NCBI GenBank assembly: GCA_017860345.1 | Contig: JAFNAV010000017.1 | Coordinates: 1-47,488 of the forward strand | DNA: 47,488 nt | Reading direction: 5' to 3' | Source of the DNA: Bacteroidota bacterium | Lineage (GTDB): Bacteria; Bacteroidota; Bacteroidia; Bacteroidales; Paludibacteraceae | Part shown: positions 16,966 through 25,212 of the stretch, one piece after another | Layout of the letters: every line of letters starts with the position of its first letter | How positions within the stretch are numbered: position 1 is the first letter of the stretch | The notes under the pieces: generated by a model | Database searches by the model: none | Seen by the model: only the letters and a program-made list of their open reading frames with translations | What the model was told of the DNA's origin: nothing | Made by a program: the position numbers and the translations under genes

Positions 16966-17727
16966 TTATTGTTTCTCAGTCAGATATTTCCAATACCTTT
17001 TGGGCAAATGCTGTTTGTGTAATTTCGGATTAATTCTTTCTTTGATAGCCATTGATTTAAAATACACTTTCCACATTTTCTGAAACAGTTTTTCATCTTC
17101 GGCCATCAACCCCTCATCCAATTTTCCGTCAGGGAAAAGCTCAGTTGAGTTCAAAGTCATTTCGGTAACGGTTTTCATATCATAATAATAACCATAATTT
17201 CTTTTAACGTCATAAATAATCCATTTTTGATCAGCAAAACGATCTTTGAAATGACTGATAGTAAGTGGCAAACAGTTATAATCAGGAGATATTGGAGCAA
17301 AAAACACATCGTCGGCAGTTTTCTGGAAACGCACAAACTCAATCATACGGTGCTTCTCTCTATTTACTTTTTGAGCAATATTCCTCACCTGAAGCACATC
17401 ATCGTCAGCAAAATTCATTCCTATAAAATGTTCAGTGTCAAAAGTTTTTGTAACATATCTAAATATCAGCTCATCGCTTTGCGGTAATTCCGACAACCAC
17501 ACATAAGTAAGCATATTGAGGGAGTTGGCATCCATTTTTTTTTCTAACCCTTTCCATACTCTACCCGATTTTTCAGAATCGGTAATCACCACAAACATAT
17601 CCGTTACAAAAAGAGGCTCAATATCATCCATACCCAAAAGTTTTTCAGGAAAACATTTTCGGTTATAAGCTTCAAATACAGCTGTCAACAGACCTTCGTA
17701 AGTTTTATCGTAGCGGAAAATTATCAT
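16966..17727 (-). CDS. TIGR03915 family / DUF4130 domain putative DNA repair protein
   Basis: A 253-residue protein matching the TIGR03915 (DUF4130) type. The N-terminus is IIFRYDKTYEGLLTAVFEAY. The middle has REKHRMIEFVRFQKTADDVFFAPISPDYNCLPL, and the typical C-terminus is MWKVYFKSMAIKERINPKLHKQHLPKRYWKYL. The family is linked to DNA modification or repair and is usually encoded next to a radical SAM protein (TIGR03916). That partner is absent on both sides here. The gene stands alone, divergent from the AraC-GyrI regulator (164 bp gap). The molecular activity is not established. Confidence 0.82.
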   Translation of the reverse strand: MIIFRYDKTYEGLLTAVFEAYNRKCFPEKLLGMDDIEPLFVTDMFVVITDSEKSGRVWKGLEKKMDANSLNMLTYVWLSELPQSDELIFRYVTKTFDTEHFIGMNFADDDVLQVRNIAQKVNREKHRMIEFVRFQKTADDVFFAPISPDYNCLPLTISHFKDRFADQKWIIYDVKRNYGYYYDMKTVTEMTLNSTELFPDGKLDEGLMAEDEKLFQKMWKVYFKSMAIKERINPKLHKQHLPKRYWKYLTEKQ

Positions 17728-17891
17728 ATTTCAATATATAAGCTGCTTTGGATAGTGAACATCATTACAAATATACTTAAAATTGCCATTCCCGAAACAA
17801 GTCATTTATCTATAAAAATTTATTTAGCAAGAAAAATCAATTATCAAAGCTAAGTTTTTATTAAGTTTGTTCTCTATATTTTACTATACGA

Positions 17892-18836
17892 ATGACAACA
17901 CAAGAACAAAGCCGGGCGGAATATATTTCGCGCATTAACCATGTAATGGAGTATGTCGAAACCCATTACCACGAGCAGGTTCGCTTAGATAAGTTAGCCG
18001 AAATAGCTCACTTCTCGCCCTTTCATTTTCACCGGATATTCAGTGCGCTCACAGGAGAAACCCCATCCGATTTTTTTATCCGGATTCGCATAGAGAAAGC
18101 AGCAATGCAGCTTAAAGACTACCCGCGCAAAAGTATTTCCGATATTGTATTCGACTGTGGATTCAGCAGTATGGCATTATTTGCCCGCACTTTCAGGAAG
18201 CATTTTGGCATGACAGCCAGCACTTTCAGGCTCATTGAGCGGCCGATAGTAGTAAAAGATGGTATTTATTATAGCAAAAACGGTCAACCACTCAGCAAGA
18301 AAAATCAAATTTATGTGGCCCTGAACAACGAACTTTGCTCCATCAATTTAAAACAAGTAATTATTATGGAAACAAAAATCGTTGTAAAAGAAATGCCTGA
18401 AATGCAAACAATTTATTGCCGTCATACAGGCGCATTCAACCAAATTTACAAAGCGTACAACAAACTGATGCAGTTTGCCGGACCGCGTGGATTAATTGAG
18501 CCGGACGCTCATACAGTAACCGTTTATCACGACGATCCGTCGGTTACCGAAATTGACAAGGTACGTCAGAGCGCAGCATTGGTGGTGCATCAGGATGTAA
18601 AAACAGAAGGCGAAATAGGCAAAATGACCATTAAAGGTGGAAAATATGCCGTGGGGCATTTTGAAATAAAAGTAACAGAATTTGAAAATGCGTGGAATAC
18701 CATGTGTGTATGGTTTACCGAAAGCGGTTACGAACCGGGCGAAGGTAATTCTTATGAGTATTATTACTGCGACCCCGAAAACCATCCGGAACAAAAATTT
18801 GTATTAGACATTTGTATTCCGGTTAAAAGCATTTGA
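17892..18836 (+). CDS. AraC family regulator with GyrI-like effector domain
   Basis: A 314-residue transcription factor. The N-terminal AraC/XylS double HTH covers about residues 12-112 (RLDKLAEIAHFSPFHFHRIFSALTGETP, then SISDIVFDCGFSSMALFARTFRKHFGM). A C-terminal GyrI-like effector-binding domain covers about residues 155-312 (VVKEMPEMQTIYCRHTGAF, ending VLDICIPVK). This is the Rob/SoxS-like arrangement used by regulators that sense hydrophobic small molecules. A separate GyrI-like protein (35 nt gap) and a VOC protein follow on the same strand, suggesting a small chemical-stress operon. TAAGTTTG at 17862-17869 may be its -7 box. Confidence 0.9.
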   Translation: MTTQEQSRAEYISRINHVMEYVETHYHEQVRLDKLAEIAHFSPFHFHRIFSALTGETPSDFFIRIRIEKAAMQLKDYPRKSISDIVFDCGFSSMALFARTFRKHFGMTASTFRLIERPIVVKDGIYYSKNGQPLSKKNQIYVALNNELCSINLKQVIIMETKIVVKEMPEMQTIYCRHTGAFNQIYKAYNKLMQFAGPRGLIEPDAHTVTVYHDDPSVTEIDKVRQSAALVVHQDVKTEGEIGKMTIKGGKYAVGHFEIKVTEFENAWNTMCVWFTESGYEPGEGNSYEYYYCDPENHPEQKFVLDICIPVKSI

Positions 18837-18870
18837 TATTTTTATAACTACCTGTACAACTGTAGGATTT

Positions 18871-19494
18871 ATGAAACAAGACTGGAAAAAGACAGAGAAA
18901 CAACTTTATCTCCCGAAAACTCAACCTGAAAAAATAATGGTTCCGTCCATGAATTTTTTCACTATCAGCGGAGAAGGAAACCCGAACAACCCTGAGTTTG
19001 GTGAATATATAGGTGTGTTGTATGCACTTTCGTACGGCGTAAAAATGTCGCCAAAACAAGGCTTTGCGCCCAACAACTACCAGGATTACAGCATTTACCC
19101 ACTCGAAGGAGTGTGGGACATAAACGATGAAGCTAAAAAAAATCCTACGGAAAAGTTAAACAAGGATTCATTAATTTTTCATTTAATGATTCGGCAACCT
19201 GAGTTTGTAAGCCCTGAATTTGCGCAAACTGTAGTAGAGCGAGTACAAAAGAAGAAGCAACACCCGTTAATTAGTCAGGTCCGATTCGAAACGATAGAAG
19301 ATGGCAATTGCATACAAATGCTTCATCTCGGAAGTTTTGATGATGAACCCGCCAGTTTCGGGCTTATGGAGGAATTTGCTCAAAAAACAGGATTACACAG
19401 AGTAAGTAAGGTGCACAGGGAAATATACCTGTCGGATGCGCGCAAAACAATTCCCGAAAAGATGAAAACAGTTTTGAGATTCCGCGTCGAATAG
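18871..19494 (+). CDS. GyrI-like domain-containing protein
   Basis: A 207-residue cytoplasmic protein of the stand-alone GyrI-like small-molecule-binding type. It opens MKQDWKKTEKQLYLPKTQPEKI and has MNFFTISGEGNPN, YAVLYAL-like YIGVLYALSYGVKM, and the C-terminal HREIYLSDARKTIPEKMKTVLRFRV common to this subfamily. It has no HTH. Some members hydrolyse cyclopropanoid or other electrophilic toxins and others only bind ligands, so the role here is open. It directly follows the AraC-GyrI regulator and probably shares its transcript. Confidence 0.85.
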   Translation: MKQDWKKTEKQLYLPKTQPEKIMVPSMNFFTISGEGNPNNPEFGEYIGVLYALSYGVKMSPKQGFAPNNYQDYSIYPLEGVWDINDEAKKNPTEKLNKDSLIFHLMIRQPEFVSPEFAQTVVERVQKKKQHPLISQVRFETIEDGNCIQMLHLGSFDDEPASFGLMEEFAQKTGLHRVSKVHREIYLSDARKTIPEKMKTVLRFRVE

Positions 19495-19537
19495 CAAAGA
19501 TGTCGTTTTTATCCAATTTCAGAATGATTTACCGGAA

Positions 19538-19545
19538 TACTTTTG
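19538..19545 (+). promoter_or_regulatory. -7 box upstream of the VOC gene
   Basis: TACTTTTG fits TAnnTTTG, 31 bp before the ATG at 19576. There is no clear -33 element. It overlaps the TTG at 19543, making that codon an unlikely start. Confidence 0.4.
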
Positions 19546-19575
19546 CATCGTAATAACAATTTAAAAGTCAAAGTA

Positions 19576-19932
19576 ATGAAAAATCTGATTTATTGGGTAG
19601 AAATACCAGCGCTAAATTTTAGCAGAGCAGTAAAATTTTACAGCCAGTTGCTTCAGGCGGAATTAGTTGATTGTTCGTCAGGAAACGAAAAAATGGCAAT
19701 ACTGCCTGACGATGCAGGTGCCATTTTTCAGTCGGAAGGCTATCGGCCATCAAAAGACGGGCTAATTGTAAGTTTGAACACAGGCAAAAATCTCGACGAA
19801 TGGCTGAAACGCGTAGTAGAAAACGGTGGAAGTATCGACCGCCCTAAAACAAAAATCGAAGCTGAAGGACGCGGTTGGTTTGCATTGTTTATCGACAGCG
19901 AAGGCAACAGACTGGGGCTTTACGGCGAATAA
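19576..19932 (+). CDS. VOC family protein (glyoxalase/bleomycin resistance fold)
   Basis: A 118-residue single-module vicinal-oxygen-chelate protein. The sequence shows the paired beta-alpha-beta-beta-beta units: NLIYWVEIPALNFSRAVKFYSQLLQAELVD, then LDEWLKRVVENGGSIDRPKTKIEAEGRGWFALFIDSEGNRLGLYGE. The start at ATG 19576 gives the canonical MKNLIYWVEIP. This small cytoplasmic class includes metal-dependent lyases and resistance proteins, and the substrate is unknown. It is the last gene of the AraC-GyrI cluster. Confidence 0.88.
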   Translation: MKNLIYWVEIPALNFSRAVKFYSQLLQAELVDCSSGNEKMAILPDDAGAIFQSEGYRPSKDGLIVSLNTGKNLDEWLKRVVENGGSIDRPKTKIEAEGRGWFALFIDSEGNRLGLYGE

Positions 19933-19946
19933 GTAAGGAGCAGCAA

Positions 19947-19992
19947 ACAGCTTGTTTTGAAAACCAGCATATGGGTTTTCGGGACAAGCTGT
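19947..19992 (+). terminator. Long hairpin, probable terminator
   Basis: ACAGCTTGTTTTGAAAACC (19947-19965) pairs with GGTTTTCGGGACAAGCTGT (19974-19992) as a 19-bp stem when three G-U pairs are allowed. No strong T tract follows. It separates the VOC gene from the next regulator. Confidence 0.5.
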
Positions 19993-20021
19993 ACGTTGTA
20001 TAAATAATTATTTGAAACATC

Positions 20022-20050
20022 TTGCTTTAAAGCTGTTTTTGTTATTTTTG
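20022..20050 (+). promoter_or_regulatory. Promoter of the second AraC regulator
   Basis: TTG (20022-20024), an 18-bp spacer and TATTTTTG (20043-20050) match the Bacteroidetes consensus, 22 bp before the ATG. Confidence 0.65.
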
Positions 20051-20072
20051 CAAATATATCAATTCGTCAACA

Positions 20073-20882
20073 ATGAATTTCAGACTTATACCACCCTCAC
20101 CATTGCTTTCGCCGTTTGTACGACATTACTGGTTTTTGGAGATGGAAGCCAGCGAAGGAGCAGGCCATCCCCAGCGGGTGGTACCCAATGGTTATGTGGA
20201 ACTGACCTTTCATTTTGGCGACAGACTTAGGAAAGTTAAATTAAGAGAAGATATGCAGCCCGGAATCATTATAAGCGGGCAAAAAACAGATTTTTTTGAT
20301 GTTGTACCCACCGGAAAAACCTCCATGCTTTCCATTCAGTTTTATCCGCACAGTGCCGGCCTGTTCTTCGACATTCCAATCAGCGAATTGGCCAACGAAA
20401 CACTCGATTTGCGCGAAATAGCCGGGCAGGAAGCCGACGAACTGGAAGACCGGCTTGGCAACATTCAGGTGCTGGACAATAAAGTGACTCTGATTGAACG
20501 ATTCCTTACAAACCGGCTAAAACGCGTAGAAGTATATGAATGGGATAGAATTGCCCACAACATAGCGCTGATAGGCAGGCACAATGGTCAAATATCGGTA
20601 GCGCAACTGGCCGGCGCAGCATGCCTGAGCCGCAAACAACATGAACGGGTTTTCAAGAAAATGGTAGGCTTATCGCCCAAGCAATTTCTGAAAGTGATAC
20701 GATTCCAATACGCGCTGCTGGCGCATCAGCAACACCCACACGAGAGCCTTACCGAGCTTGCTTATCGCTGCGGATATTACGACCAGTCGCACATGATTAA
20801 CGATTTTCGCGACCTCTCAGGCATCACACCCGGCCAGTATTTCAACGCCTGCGAAACGCCATATTCGGATTATTTCGAGTAA
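20073..20882 (+). CDS. AraC family transcriptional regulator (DUF6597-type N-terminus)
   Basis: A 269-residue regulator. The N-terminal half (PPSPLLSPFVRHYWFLEMEASEG, VVPNGYVELTFHFGD) is the DUF6597-type sensor domain found in many Bacteroidetes AraC proteins. The C-terminal HTH pair covers about residues 165-262 (ISVAQLAGAACLSRKQHERVFKKMVGLSPKQFLKVIRFQYAL, then SLTELAYRCGYYDQSHMINDFRDLSGITPGQY). The ligand and targets are unknown. It is transcribed alone from its own promoter and ends 14 bp from the convergent pdxH gene. Confidence 0.9.
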   Translation: MNFRLIPPSPLLSPFVRHYWFLEMEASEGAGHPQRVVPNGYVELTFHFGDRLRKVKLREDMQPGIIISGQKTDFFDVVPTGKTSMLSIQFYPHSAGLFFDIPISELANETLDLREIAGQEADELEDRLGNIQVLDNKVTLIERFLTNRLKRVEVYEWDRIAHNIALIGRHNGQISVAQLAGAACLSRKQHERVFKKMVGLSPKQFLKVIRFQYALLAHQQHPHESLTELAYRCGYYDQSHMINDFRDLSGITPGQYFNACETPYSDYFE

Positions 20883-20896
20883 TTTCGTTAAACAAA

Positions 20897-21553
20897 TTAT
20901 GGCGCAAGTCGCGTAATTTTCCAGTCGCCGCCTTTGGTTTTGCTATAAAGCAGTCGATCGTGCAAACGGTTAGGCCTACCCTGCCAAAACTCAAACGTAA
21001 CAGGACGCACCAGATATCCGCCCCAATGCGGAGGACGTGGTACCTGATCGCCAAACTTTTTCTGAAAAAAAGTAAAACGATCGTCGAGGTATTTCGCCGA
21101 TGGTATCTCAGCACTTTGTTCCGATACCCATGCACCAATACGGCTATCGAGCGGGCGCGACTGGAAATAACTGTCGGAAACCGCATCAGGCACTTTCTCC
21201 ACATCGCCGCTTATACGAACCTGACGCTCCAGACTTTGCCAGAAAAACAGCAAATGCACCTGATTATTCCCGGCCATTTCCTTTGCCTTATTTCCATCAT
21301 AATTAGTATAAAAAACAAAGCCGTCGGGATTAAAATCTTTGAGCAACACCAATCTGGAATGCGGCTGCAACAGTCTGTTTACCGTCGATAATATCATAGC
21401 TGTAGGCTCCTGCTCTTCGCTATTCAAAGCCGTATTAAGCCAAATTTCAAATTGATCAAACGGATTTTTCTTGGCTTCATCCTCATTTAGAGCCGAGTAA
21501 TCGTATTGTTTTCTTATATCGCGTAGCATAGTAACATTTTTTTGATTCAACAA
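20897..21553 (-). CDS. pdxH: Pyridoxamine 5'-phosphate oxidase
   Basis: An FMN-dependent oxidase that converts pyridoxine or pyridoxamine 5'-phosphate to pyridoxal 5'-phosphate. The 218 residues are the normal length. PdxH motifs include NPFDQFEIWLNTAL, LVLLKDFNPDGFVFYTNYDGNKAKEM (FMN binding), FFWQSLERQVRISG, SRPLDSRIGAWVSEQS and the C-terminal FWQGRPNRLHDR, then WKITRLAP. PLP is the cofactor of gcvP, the next gene upstream on the map, though the two are divergent. Confidence 0.97.
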   Translation of the reverse strand: MLNQKNVTMLRDIRKQYDYSALNEDEAKKNPFDQFEIWLNTALNSEEQEPTAMILSTVNRLLQPHSRLVLLKDFNPDGFVFYTNYDGNKAKEMAGNNQVHLLFFWQSLERQVRISGDVEKVPDAVSDSYFQSRPLDSRIGAWVSEQSAEIPSAKYLDDRFTFFQKKFGDQVPRPPHWGGYLVRPVTFEFWQGRPNRLHDRLLYSKTKGGDWKITRLAP

Positions 21554-22056
21554 TTAAAAAATTGATCGTAATTCCGGCTTATGCGTAATTGTCATTTGTC
21601 AGAATCAGAAAATTTATTTAAAAATCATCATTGAAATTATATCCAATTTAAATTCAGAACAATTCAGAGTCCATATTGGTTTATAAAGTAACATTATTTC
21701 AACAGTATTTTTATTTATTCTTTAATAAAAAAAGACTTAAAGTTTCAACTTGAAACCCATCCTGAAACGAAGCATTTTGTTGAAATATTTTCATGCTTTA
21801 AAAGATATAATCTCAAAGATTTGAACTACTTTTGAAATCAAAATATTTTAATTATCAGCTATAAAATTTAAAAAGATTAACAGAGCAGACCATCGGAAAT
21901 CAAAAAAAAATACCGGTAATTACGCTTTTTTTCTGCTCAGAAAAAAAATAAACATGAAACGAGCATCCCGATAGCTATCGGGACTGGTTTAAACCAAGGA
22001 CCATGTTTGCTGCGAGTTCCATGCGACAACTAACAAAAAAAAATTAAAAAGAACGC
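21554..22056. other. 503-bp divergent intergenic region between pdxH and gcvP
   Basis: AT-rich, with no ORF of interest. The only clear structure is near the gcvP side (21950-22008). No Bacteroidetes promoter with both boxes was identified. Confidence 0.6.
21950..22008 (+). promoter_or_regulatory. Possible structured leader of gcvP
   Basis: AAACATG (21950-21956) can pair with CATGTTT (22002-22008), enclosing the palindrome TCCCGATAGCTATCGGGA (21966-21983) and GGTTTAAACC (21986-21995). The enclosed palindrome alone is a recurrent type in Bacteroidetes genomes. It does not match the glycine riboswitch consensus as I know it. Confidence 0.35.
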
Positions 22057-24909
22057 ATGAAAGATATGCTCAAGAACCGCCACATTGGAGTGTCGGAAAA
22101 AGATGAAGCCTTAATGCTTCAAACAATTGGAGTAAATACACTCGATGAACTGATTGACCAAACTATCCCTGCCAATATCAGACTCGAAGCACCAATTGAA
22201 CTACCGGAACCGCTTACCGAGCATCAATACGCAATACACATTGCCGAGATAGCCTCAAAAAATAAAAATTTCACTTCATATATTGGTCAGGGATGGTACA
22301 ACACAGTTACTCCTGCAGTTATACTCCGCAATATTTTTGAAAATCCATCGTGGTATACCTCTTATACACCTTATCAGGCCGAAATTTCGCAGGGTCGCCT
22401 CGAAGCTTTGCTGAATTTTCAGACGGCCGTATCGGACTTTACAGGACTACCGCTTGCAAATGCCTCTTTGCTCGACGAAGCCACTGCAGCTGCCGAAGCC
22501 ATGACCATGATGTACAACCTCCGCAGCCGCGAGCAGGTAAAAACGGGAGCCAACGTACTGTTTGTTGATGCCAATGTTTTTCCGCAAACTCTGGCTGTAA
22601 TTAAAACCCGGGCCAATGCCCAGGGTATAAAAATTGAAACTGGCAGCTGGGAAAATAAAAAATTAGAATCGACGGTTTTCGGGGTGATACTTCAATATCC
22701 GAATAGCAATGGCAATGTGGAAGATTACACAGATTTTGTTGCCGAAGCACACGCAGCAGGATGTAAAGTGGCAGTAGCGGCCGACATTCTGAGCCTGGCT
22801 CTGCTAACCCCTCCGGGAGAATGGGGGGCAGACATTGCCTTTGGCTCCACACAGCGCTGGGGCATACCGATGAACTTTGGCGGACCATCTGCAGCCTATT
22901 TTGCTACCCGCGAAGAGTTTAAGCGCGATATGCCCGGTAGAATTATCGGGATAAGCAAAGATGCCAATGGCAAACAGGCACTACGCATGGCGCTGCAAAC
23001 GCGCGAGCAACATATCAAACGCGAAAAAGCAACCTCAAATATCTGTACAGCACAGGCATTATTAGCCTCTATGGCAGGTATGTACACCGTATATCATGGT
23101 GCTGATGGCATTAAATCCATAGCTCAGCAAATTCATTCTATTGCTACTTATATCAACGAAATACTCCCTGTGTACGGTTATGCTCAGGAAAATGAGAATT
23201 TTTTCGATACATTAAAAATTACGCTTCCCGATGGTTTAAGCGTAGAAAAATTGCGCCAAACAGCGTTGGAATATGAAGTAAATTTCCGCTATTTTGAAAC
23301 AGGAGAAATAGGCATCAGTATTGATGAAACCACTGACGTGGATGCGGTAAATACGCTGATTGAGATTTTGGCCGCTGCTGCCAACAACGCTCCGGTATAT
23401 GCCGACATGGAAGATATTGAAGGCCTTCAGGCATTCGACGAAACTTTTGAACGTAGCTCTGAATATCTGACCTACGAAGTATTTAACAGTTACCACAGCG
23501 AAACTGAAATGATGCGCTATATCAAAAAACTGGAACGCCGGGATATATCGCTTACTCATTCTATGATTTCTTTAGGTTCGTGCACCATGAAACTCAATGC
23601 TGCTGCTGAAATGTTACCGCTCAGCCGACCGGAATTTAACAGCATTCACCCGCTGGCACCTAAAGATCAAACCGAAGGTTACAACGAACTGATTGAAAAT
23701 CTGGAGAATTATCTTTCAACAATCACCGGCTTTGCAGCATGTAGCTTGCAGCCAAACTCGGGAGCAGCAGGAGAATTTGCCGGGTTGGTGACTATCAAAT
23801 CGTACCTCGAATCGATAGGACAGCCTCAGCGCAAAACCGTACTTATACCCGCTTCGGCTCATGGTACCAACCCGGCCTCGGCAGCGCAGGCCGGCCTGGA
23901 TATAGTAGTGGTAAAATGCGATGAAGGAGGAAATACCGATTTGGCCGACTGGAAAGCTAAGGCCGAAGCCAGTAAAGACACCTTACTGGGTTGCATGATT
24001 ACCTATCCGTCTACACACGGTATTTTTGAATCCACCATTAAGGAAATGTGTGCCTTAATTCACCAATATGGCGGACTGGTATATATGGATGGAGCCAATA
24101 TGAATGCTCAGGTTGGGCTCACAAATCCGGGAGCAATTGGTGCAGATGTATGTCACCTTAACCTGCACAAAACCTTTGCCATACCTCATGGAGGTGGCGG
24201 TCCGGGTGTAGGCCCTATTTGCTGCACCAAAGAGCTTCAACCGTTTTTGCCGAGTCAGAAATTCGGGAAAAACACGGTAGCAGCCGCCCCACTCGGTAGT
24301 GCAGGCGTATTGCCAATAACATACGGTTATATCCGCATGCTGAGCGAAGAAGGCTTAACCGCTTCGACCAAAGCCGCCATCCTAAACGCCAACTATCTGG
24401 CCAGCCGCCTAAAAGACAGTTACGGAATACTTTACACCGGCGAAAACGGACGGGTTGGTCATGAGCTGATACTGGAGGCACGCAACTTTAAGGCCACCTC
24501 GGGCGTAACCGAAACTGACATTGCCAAACGACTGATTGATTACGGATTCCACGCTCCCACCCTTTCGTTTCCGGTACACGGCACGCTGATGATAGAGCCA
24601 ACCGAGAGCGAATCGTTGGCTGAGCTCGACCGTTTTGCTCAGGCGCTTTTACTGATCTATGATGAAATAAAAGAGGTAGAGAACGGCACTGCTGATAAAA
24701 CAGACAACGTACTACTGAATGCCCCTCATCCTGAATATGCCATTGTAAACGAAGAGTGGAATCATCCGTACAGCAGAGCCAAAGCTGCCTATCCTACCAA
24801 CTGGGTAGCTGAGAACAAGTTCTGGGTGAACGTGGCCAGAGTAGACAATGCTTATGGCGACCGCAACCTGATGTGTACTTGCCGCCCTACCAGCGATTGG
24901 GAAAGTTGA
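22057..24909 (+). CDS. gcvP: Glycine dehydrogenase (decarboxylating), P-protein
   Basis: The PLP-dependent P-protein of the glycine cleavage system. It decarboxylates glycine and passes the aminomethyl group to the lipoyl arm of the H-protein. At 950 residues it is the long single-chain form with both GcvP halves. The N-terminus [19 protein letters not shown] is typical. The PLP lysine is about K705 in [21 protein letters not shown], preceded by [16 protein letters not shown]. The tail [24 protein letters not shown] is conserved. The other gcv genes are not in the window. Confidence 0.98.
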   Translation: MKDMLKNRHIGVSEKDEALMLQTIGVNTLDELIDQTIPANIRLEAPIELPEPLTEHQYAIHIAEIASKNKNFTSYIGQGWYNTVTPAVILRNIFENPSWYTSYTPYQAEISQGRLEALLNFQTAVSDFTGLPLANASLLDEATAAAEAMTMMYNLRSREQVKTGANVLFVDANVFPQTLAVIKTRANAQGIKIETGSWENKKLESTVFGVILQYPNSNGNVEDYTDFVAEAHAAGCKVAVAADILSLALLTPPGEWGADIAFGSTQRWGIPMNFGGPSAAYFATREEFKRDMPGRIIGISKDANGKQALRMALQTREQHIKREKATSNICTAQALLASMAGMYTVYHGADGIKSIAQQIHSIATYINEILPVYGYAQENENFFDTLKITLPDGLSVEKLRQTALEYEVNFRYFETGEIGISIDETTDVDAVNTLIEILAAAANNAPVYADMEDIEGLQAFDETFERSSEYLTYEVFNSYHSETEMMRYIKKLERRDISLTHSMISLGSCTMKLNAAAEMLPLSRPEFNSIHPLAPKDQTEGYNELIENLENYLSTITGFAACSLQPNSGAAGEFAGLVTIKSYLESIGQPQRKTVLIPASAHGTNPASAAQAGLDIVVVKCDEGGNTDLADWKAKAEASKDTLLGCMITYPSTHGIFESTIKEMCALIHQYGGLVYMDGANMNAQVGLTNPGAIGADVCHLNLHKTFAIPHGGGGPGVGPICCTKELQPFLPSQKFGKNTVAAAPLGSAGVLPITYGYIRMLSEEGLTASTKAAILNANYLASRLKDSYGILYTGENGRVGHELILEARNFKATSGVTETDIAKRLIDYGFHAPTLSFPVHGTLMIEPTESESLAELDRFAQALLLIYDEIKEVENGTADKTDNVLLNAPHPEYAIVNEEWNHPYSRAKAAYPTNWVAENKFWVNVARVDNAYGDRNLMCTCRPTSDWES

Positions 24910-24938
24910 TATAGGCAAGGTAAAAATACGAATTTAAA

Positions 24939-25133
24939 GAGGTTGTCTTAAAAGTCAGTTTGAAACTTGATAAAGTAATCAAGTACAAATTTTAGTATTG
25001 AAAAAATACTTCTATGAACGCTAAGTCGTAAAAGAAGTTATATTCTCCGAACCCAGATGATGTAGCATTATAAAAATTAAACCTGCAAAATAAAAACTAT
25101 ATCTTATATAAATCTGACTTTTAAAACATCCTT
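24939..25133. mobile_element. Candidate MITE with imperfect terminal inverted repeats
   Basis: The left end (24939-24958) contains GGTTGTCTTAAAAGTCAG. The right end (25114-25133) contains CTGACTTTTAAAACATCC, its inverse with three mismatches. The 195-bp interior is AT-rich and non-coding. It nearly fills the convergent gap between gcvP and the HTCS gene. The ends resemble those of insertion sequences, but no transposase is present and I cannot name a parent element. Confidence 0.5.
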
Positions 25134-25212
25134 ATTTTTGTTTTAAAAAAACAAAATTTATGAATAGACAAACGCATTGACAAAACACTGCTTTAATATA
25201 CTCAAAAAAACA

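Noticed and set aside
21554-22056. Glycine riboswitch upstream of gcvP
   Set aside because: The conserved aptamer core is not recognisable; only palindromes that may be dispersed repeats are present.
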